From Lachnospiraceae bacterium (GTDB lineage Bacteria; Bacillota; Clostridia; Lachnospirales; Lachnospiraceae), in contig JAILEQ010000043.1 in assembly GCA_024687305.1 (NCBI GenBank), forward strand, positions 1-37,629: a stretch of DNA of 37,629 bases, in the 5' to 3' direction. Of this stretch, positions 34,522 through 37,629 are shown one piece after another (the stretch's first letter is position 1; each line of letters starts with the position of its first letter). The notes beneath the pieces are model-generated. The model had not been told where the DNA came from. It saw only the letters and a program-made list of their open reading frames with translations, and ran no database searches. The position numbers and the translations under genes were made by a program.

Positions 34522-34550
34522 GTTTAAAGGGGGCAAACTCCTGTATAATA
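34522..34550 (+). promoter_or_regulatory. Promoter of the flavin reductase gene
   Basis: A perfect -10 TATAAT (34545-34550) lies ~20 bases before the start codon, with a weak -35-like TGTTTA 17 bases upstream. GGAGGTGAT (34558-34566) is the ribosome site. Confidence 0.5.
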
Positions 34551-34570
34551 GGCATATGGAGGTGATCGTA

Positions 34571-35191
34571 ATGAAGGTACTTATTATCAACGGAAGTCCC
34601 AGAGTGGGCGGAAATACATCAATAGCAGTGGATGAGATGGTTAAGACATTTCATGAAGAGGGAATAGAGACGGAAGTTGCACAGATCGGCAACAAGGATG
34701 TCAGAGGCTGCATCGCCTGCGGAAGCTGCGGCGAAACCGGTAAGTGCGTATTTGACGACGTTGTCAATGAACTTGCGCCGAAGTTTGAGGAGGCTGACGG
34801 ACTGGTGGTGGCATCTCCGGTTTACTATGCTTCAGCAAACGCAACACTTATCGCATGCCTTGACAGGTTGTTCTACAGCACAGGTTTTGACAAGAGTATG
34901 AAGGTTGGCGCAAGCGTTGTTGTGGCCAGAAGAGGCGGATGCTCAGCCACCTTTGATGAGCTTAACAAATATTTCACCATCAGCAATATGCCTGTTGCTT
35001 CCAGCCAGTATTGGAACAGCGCCCACGGAAGGGCTCAGGGAGATGTAAAAAAAGATCTCGAAGGCCTGCAGACCATGCGTGTTCTGGCAAGGAACATGTC
35101 CTTCCTCATCAAGAGCATTGCCCTGGGAAAAGAAAAGTATGGCATGCCAAAGACCGAAGAACACCAGTGGACACACTTCATCATGGATTGA
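34571..35191 (+). CDS. NAD(P)H-dependent FMN reductase / iron-sulfur flavoprotein-like
   Basis: 206 residues from ATG 34571, selected over an upstream in-frame start because GGAGGTGAT immediately precedes it. The flavodoxin-like fold begins MKVLIINGSPRVGGNTS, with the FMN phosphate loop at about 8-16, and SPVYYASANA later. Residues about 41-53 carry a compact Cys cluster, C-x2-C-x2-C-x5-C, as in Isf-type flavoproteins that bind a 4Fe-4S cluster. It probably moves electrons from NAD(P)H or ferredoxin to small molecules, perhaps for oxygen or peroxide defence. Neighbours are peroxidase and flavodoxin genes on the opposite strand. Confidence 0.87.
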   Translation: MKVLIINGSPRVGGNTSIAVDEMVKTFHEEGIETEVAQIGNKDVRGCIACGSCGETGKCVFDDVVNELAPKFEEADGLVVASPVYYASANATLIACLDRLFYSTGFDKSMKVGASVVVARRGGCSATFDELNKYFTISNMPVASSQYWNSAHGRAQGDVKKDLEGLQTMRVLARNMSFLIKSIALGKEKYGMPKTEEHQWTHFIMD

Positions 35192-35211
35192 TGAAAGACC
35201 TGTATATAGTC

Positions 35212-35239
35212 AAAAAGCCGGGAGCAATCCCGGCTTTTT
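35212..35239. terminator. Bidirectional terminator between convergent genes
   Basis: AAAAAGCCGGGA pairs perfectly with TCCCGGCTTTTT around GCAA. T tracts appear on both strands, so it serves the flavin reductase gene and the glutathione peroxidase gene. Confidence 0.92.
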
Positions 35240-35273
35240 AAATCGATTATCTGTTTTTGTGGGGGTATTTATA

Positions 35274-35813
35274 TCAAAGCAGTGATTTAATGCAAGCCTC
35301 AACGTCAGCCACGTCAGCTGTGGGCTCAAATCTTGCAACAACGTTGCCATCACGATCAATGATGAACTTGGTGAAGTTCCACTTGATGTCGGGCTTCTTG
35401 TCCCAATCGGGATCTGCTTCTGCAAACATCTTCTCAAGAAGAGCCTTGAACTCATGCTCCTGGAAGCCCTCGAATCCCTTCTGGGACTTAAGGTATGTGT
35501 AAAGAGGAAGCTCATTCTCTCCGTTCACATCGGCCTTGGCCATCTGAGGAAATGTGGTGTTGTAATGGAGTGTGCAGAACTCATGGATCTCATCGTCTGT
35601 TCCGGGAGCCTGTCCTCCGAACTGATTGCAGGGAATGTCCACGATCTCAAGCCCCTGGTCGTGGTACTTGGTGTACATCTGCTCGATGGGTGCGTACTGA
35701 GGTGTGAAGCCGCAGCCTGTTGCAGTGTTTACCACCATGACAACCTTGCCCTTGTAGTCGGCAAGATTGAGCTCTTCACCTTTTCCTGTTTTCAGTGTGT
35801 AATCGTAAATCAT
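35274..35813 (-). CDS. Glutathione peroxidase family thiol peroxidase
   Basis: 179 residues from ATG 35813. The longer reading starting at 35834 would place the AAGGAGG ribosome site inside the gene, so the internal ATG is chosen. The peroxidatic Cys is C34 in NTATGCGFTPQY (Cys, not selenocysteine), the catalytic Gln is in NQFGGQ (Q68) and the Trp in KWNFTKF, all present. Bacterial members usually reduce peroxides with thioredoxin rather than glutathione. It is transcribed toward the terminator at 35212-35239. Confidence 0.93.
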   Translation of the reverse strand: MIYDYTLKTGKGEELNLADYKGKVVMVVNTATGCGFTPQYAPIEQMYTKYHDQGLEIVDIPCNQFGGQAPGTDDEIHEFCTLHYNTTFPQMAKADVNGENELPLYTYLKSQKGFEGFQEHEFKALLEKMFAEADPDWDKKPDIKWNFTKFIIDRDGNVVARFEPTADVADVEACIKSLL

Positions 35814-35874
35814 TGCTTTGTCCTCCTTAGACATATCTTATATTGTTCGTGTCAATTGAGCTTCTTTTTTGTGT

Positions 35875-35970
35875 GCGGCCTGCGATCAGATGAACCTTTC
35901 ACGGACGCAGCCTACACTCAGATAAACCTTTTAGTGATAATGCGGCCTGCGATCAGATAAACTTCTTCGC
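35875..35970. repeat. Three degenerate direct repeats covering the flavodoxin stop
   Basis: Three copies of GCrGCCTrCrmTCAGATrAAC begin at 35875, 35907 and 35942 (periods 32 and 35). The third spans the last codons and stop of the flavodoxin gene; on the minus strand each copy reads (K/R)-F-I-stop, so they look like tandem duplications of the gene's 3' end. Confidence 0.65.
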
Positions 35971-36345
35971 AAACTTCAATGTCTCGTCCTTGCAGCTGTC
36001 AACTGCCTTGCTCTTGAAGTACAGTGTCTGGGTTTCTACAGCTATGCCCTTGTCAGAAAGAGCCTTCCTGATAACGTCCAGGGCATGTTTGGAAAGCCAT
36101 GACGTTGAGAACACTACTGCCTTTCCGACCTTGTCTGCTGACAATGTGTCGAGGTACTTCTTGAGGTTATCATCTATTCCATAAGCGTATAGCGCGCCGC
36201 CTATGAAAAGAACATCTGCCTTTTCAGTCAAAGCTGCGTCTTTAGCATCAACTGAAACCGCGTTAACTCCGGCAGCCTCTGCAATGTACTCTGCCACTTT
36301 CCTGGTGTTTCCCGATCTTGAATAGTATCTGACTGCTATGCTCAT
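35953..36345 (-). CDS. Flavodoxin-family protein
   Basis: 130 residues from ATG 36345, which has AAGGAG 7 bases upstream; ten earlier codons in frame contain that site and are rejected. MSIAVRYYSRSGNTRKVAEYIA is the flavodoxin FMN-phosphate loop, LFIGGALYAYG the second FMN loop, and VVFSTSWLSK the third strand region. It should bind FMN and carry single electrons or act as a small quinone or nitro reductase. It has its own promoter and an upstream palindrome suggestive of a MarR-type site. Confidence 0.9.
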   Translation of the reverse strand: MSIAVRYYSRSGNTRKVAEYIAEAAGVNAVSVDAKDAALTEKADVLFIGGALYAYGIDDNLKKYLDTLSADKVGKAVVFSTSWLSKHALDVIRKALSDKGIAVETQTLYFKSKAVDSCKDETLKFAKKFI

Positions 36346-36435
36346 GATTTTCTCCTTTGCTGTGTTTGGGTGCATTTTTCAATTATTTTTTGCATTCTTT
36401 ATTACGTTTTAGCTTATTAAATTGTGTACAATCTA

Positions 36436-36463
36436 ATTATACATACTTTTCCTGTATTTGCAA
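36436..36463 (-). promoter_or_regulatory. Promoter of the flavodoxin gene
   Basis: On the minus strand TTGCAA (36463-36458) and a perfect TATAAT (36441-36436) are 16 bases apart. The start codon is ~90 bases downstream. Confidence 0.65.
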
Positions 36464-36471
36464 GTATATTT

Positions 36472-36485
36472 TTAGCATATGCTAA
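36472..36485. promoter_or_regulatory. Perfect 14-bp palindrome, candidate repressor/activator site
   Basis: TTAGCATATGCTAA is fully self-complementary and ends 8 bases upstream of the flavodoxin -35. This shape is common for MarR-family and other dimeric regulators. No regulator gene is in this block. Confidence 0.5.
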
Positions 36486-36577
36486 CATCTCTCTTCAAAG
36501 CTATTCCGGATAACAGCTAACTCCTCTACTCAAACCGGCACCTGATCACAGCCGGCATTCCTGCCGAGTCCATCCCT

Positions 36578-37408
36578 TCATTCAAACCAGCTCTTTACTG
36601 TGGCAATCTCCTGAATATACCCCTCGTCGTCGTTGGGGGTCTCCAGGATAAAGGGAAGTCTCTCAAAAACAGGATGCGTAGCGAAGCGCTTCATGGCCTC
36701 CATGCCGATGCACCCCTGCCCCAGCTTCTCGTGGCGGTCCTTGGCGGCTCCGCAGGGATTTTTGCTGTCGTTGAAGTGCACAGCCCTAAGCCTCTCAAGG
36801 CCGAGGATCCTGTCAAACTCATCAAGAACTCCGTCCAGGTCATTTACAATATCATAGCCGGAATCCCAGGTGTGGCAGGTATCAAAGCACACCCCGAGTT
36901 TCTCATTAAGCTCCACCCTGTCGATGATGGCCCGAAGCTCCTCAAAATTCCTGCCGACTTCCGAGCCCTTACCTGCCATGGTCTCAAGCAGCACCGTGGT
37001 TTTCATTTCAGGGAAAAGAGCCTTATTCAGCCCTTTGGCAATCTGCTCAATCCCAGTCTCCACTCCCTGCCCGGTGTGTGAACCCGGATGGAAATTGTAG
37101 TACTGCCCGGGAAGATATTCCATCTTAGCCAGGTCTTTTTCCAGCATATCAAGGCCGTTGGCCCGGGTCTCAGGATTAGCGGAGCATAGGTTCATGGTGT
37201 AGCTTCCGTGGGCAACCAGCTTCCCAAATTTATTCTCCTCAAGAACCTTCTGCAGCGCCTGAACATCCTCAGGTACAATGTCCTTGGACTTGCCGCCCCT
37301 GGGATTTCTTGTGAACCAGGCGAAAGTGCTTCCGCCAAAGTCCACCATCTGATGGCCCATGGCCTCGTATCCGTTTGTAACTGTCAGGTGACAACCGATG
37401 TAAATCAT
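36578..37408 (-). CDS. nfo: Deoxyribonuclease IV (endonuclease IV)
   Basis: 276 residues, ATG with GAGGAG upstream. The TIM-barrel zinc motifs are in order: HGSYTMNL, NFHPGSH, LLETMAGKG, CFDTCHTWDSGYD, VHFNDSKNP, DRHEKLGQG and FILETP. It cleaves the DNA backbone at abasic sites and trims damaged 3' ends in base excision repair. Length and motifs are those of a complete Nfo. Neighbouring peroxidase and flavoproteins fit an oxidative-damage theme. Base composition is clearly more GC-rich than in the uvrBA region. The partial membrane protein gene upstream on the same strand ends 28 bases before it. Confidence 0.95.
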   Translation of the reverse strand: MIYIGCHLTVTNGYEAMGHQMVDFGGSTFAWFTRNPRGGKSKDIVPEDVQALQKVLEENKFGKLVAHGSYTMNLCSANPETRANGLDMLEKDLAKMEYLPGQYYNFHPGSHTGQGVETGIEQIAKGLNKALFPEMKTTVLLETMAGKGSEVGRNFEELRAIIDRVELNEKLGVCFDTCHTWDSGYDIVNDLDGVLDEFDRILGLERLRAVHFNDSKNPCGAAKDRHEKLGQGCIGMEAMKRFATHPVFERLPFILETPNDDEGYIQEIATVKSWFE

Positions 37409-37436
37409 GAAATCCGCTCCTCTTTCGATGCCCCCG

Positions 37437-37628
37437 TCAGGCGTTATTTTTCTGCGCTTTCAGGAAAGCGACGATCATCAGGATATAGCAAATGGTCTTG
37501 GGAAGCATCAGCATTCCCAGCATCGGCACGATCCCTGCTCCCACAGCAACAGGAATATAGAAAGCAAAGGACAGAAGAATGTAGAGCCAGAGCAGCCTGA
37601 AGGTTCTGTCGTCAGCTCTTTTTACAAA
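37437..37628 (-). CDS. Integral membrane protein, C-terminal part
   Basis: The last 63 codons of a minus-strand gene that begins beyond the window. They encode a charged start (FVKRADDRTFR), a membrane helix (LLWLYILLSFAFYIPVAVG), a short turn, a second helix (about IVPMLGMLML...ICYILMIVAFL) and a polar tail (KAQKNNA-stop). No family recognised. It probably precedes nfo in the same transcription unit. Confidence 0.65.
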   Translation of the reverse strand, partial: FVKRADDRTFRLLWLYILLSFAFYIPVAVGAGIVPMLGMLMLPKTICYILMIVAFLKAQKNNA

Positions 37629-37629
37629 A

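Noticed and set aside
36530..36590. Second copy of the nfo 3' end (R-F-E-stop-like triplets)
   Set aside because: Only about ten bases match between the nfo stop and the downstream copy; too short to separate from chance.
1..37629. CRISPR array or prophage
   Set aside because: No regularly spaced direct repeats with unique spacers and no phage structural or integrase genes were seen.

Overview
The window looks like chromosome from a low-to-medium GC Firmicute, most likely a Lachnospiraceae relative (Butyrivibrio/Pseudobutyrivibrio-like). Reasons: strong AGGAGG-type ribosome sites, TTG/GTG starts, a CvfB-type S1 protein, an ftsEX + secreted M23 hydrolase + S41 protease block, a pyrC-pyrK-pyrD block, a SOS-type CGAAC-N4-GTTC box before uvrBA, and no CCA encoded in the tRNA. 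The family assignment is inference; no 16S or other decisive marker is present.

Layout. (1) 1-970: 3' part of tRNA-Gln(CTG), its terminator, and a CvfB-like RNA-binding protein. (2) 1170-6485: a PucR/CdaR-type regulator, then ftsE, ftsX, a coiled-coil M23 peptidoglycan hydrolase and a CtpA-type S41 protease: a septal hydrolase control module ended by a terminator. (3) 6537-18522: seven closely spaced same-strand genes. They encode an alanine-racemase-fold enzyme, a D-aspartate-ligase-like ATP-grasp enzyme, a glutamine-dependent asparagine-synthase-like amidotransferase, an EctB-like diaminobutyrate aminotransferase, a MurE-like ligase with an altered amino-acid motif, a GT-C glycosyltransferase/acyltransferase-3 fusion, and a membrane HD-GYP protein with a duplicated C-terminal domain. 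Together they look like an undescribed pathway for a modified peptidoglycan precursor or a related peptide, possibly containing 2,4-diaminobutyrate. This is the most interesting part of the window. (4) 18537-24411: a LexA-like box, a histidine phosphatase, uvrB and uvrA in one overlapping operon. (5) 24431-28342: a PlsC-type acyltransferase divergent from pyrC-pyrK-pyrD, with a perfect palindrome between them. (6) 28355-29726: a zinc-ribbon membrane protein and a small conserved protein of the family often labelled 'hydrogenase-4 component G'.

(7) 29786-33552: a visibly AT-rich island with a lactococcin-972-like bacteriocin cassette: secreted peptide, an extra membrane-anchored protein (candidate immunity), a DUF1430/FtsX-like membrane protein and an ABC ATPase. 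(8) 33569-34452: a truncated IS256-family element fused to the 5' end of a FIST-domain gene, the scar of a deletion or rearrangement. (9) 34522-37629: a more GC-rich set of redox and oxidative-damage genes (iron-sulfur flavoprotein-like reductase, glutathione peroxidase, flavodoxin, endonuclease IV) and the 3' end of a membrane protein.

The composition changes across the IS scar, so blocks 7-9 were probably assembled by horizontal transfer and rearrangement; a chimeric assembly cannot be excluded from sequence alone. All functions are assigned by reading motifs, without database searches.
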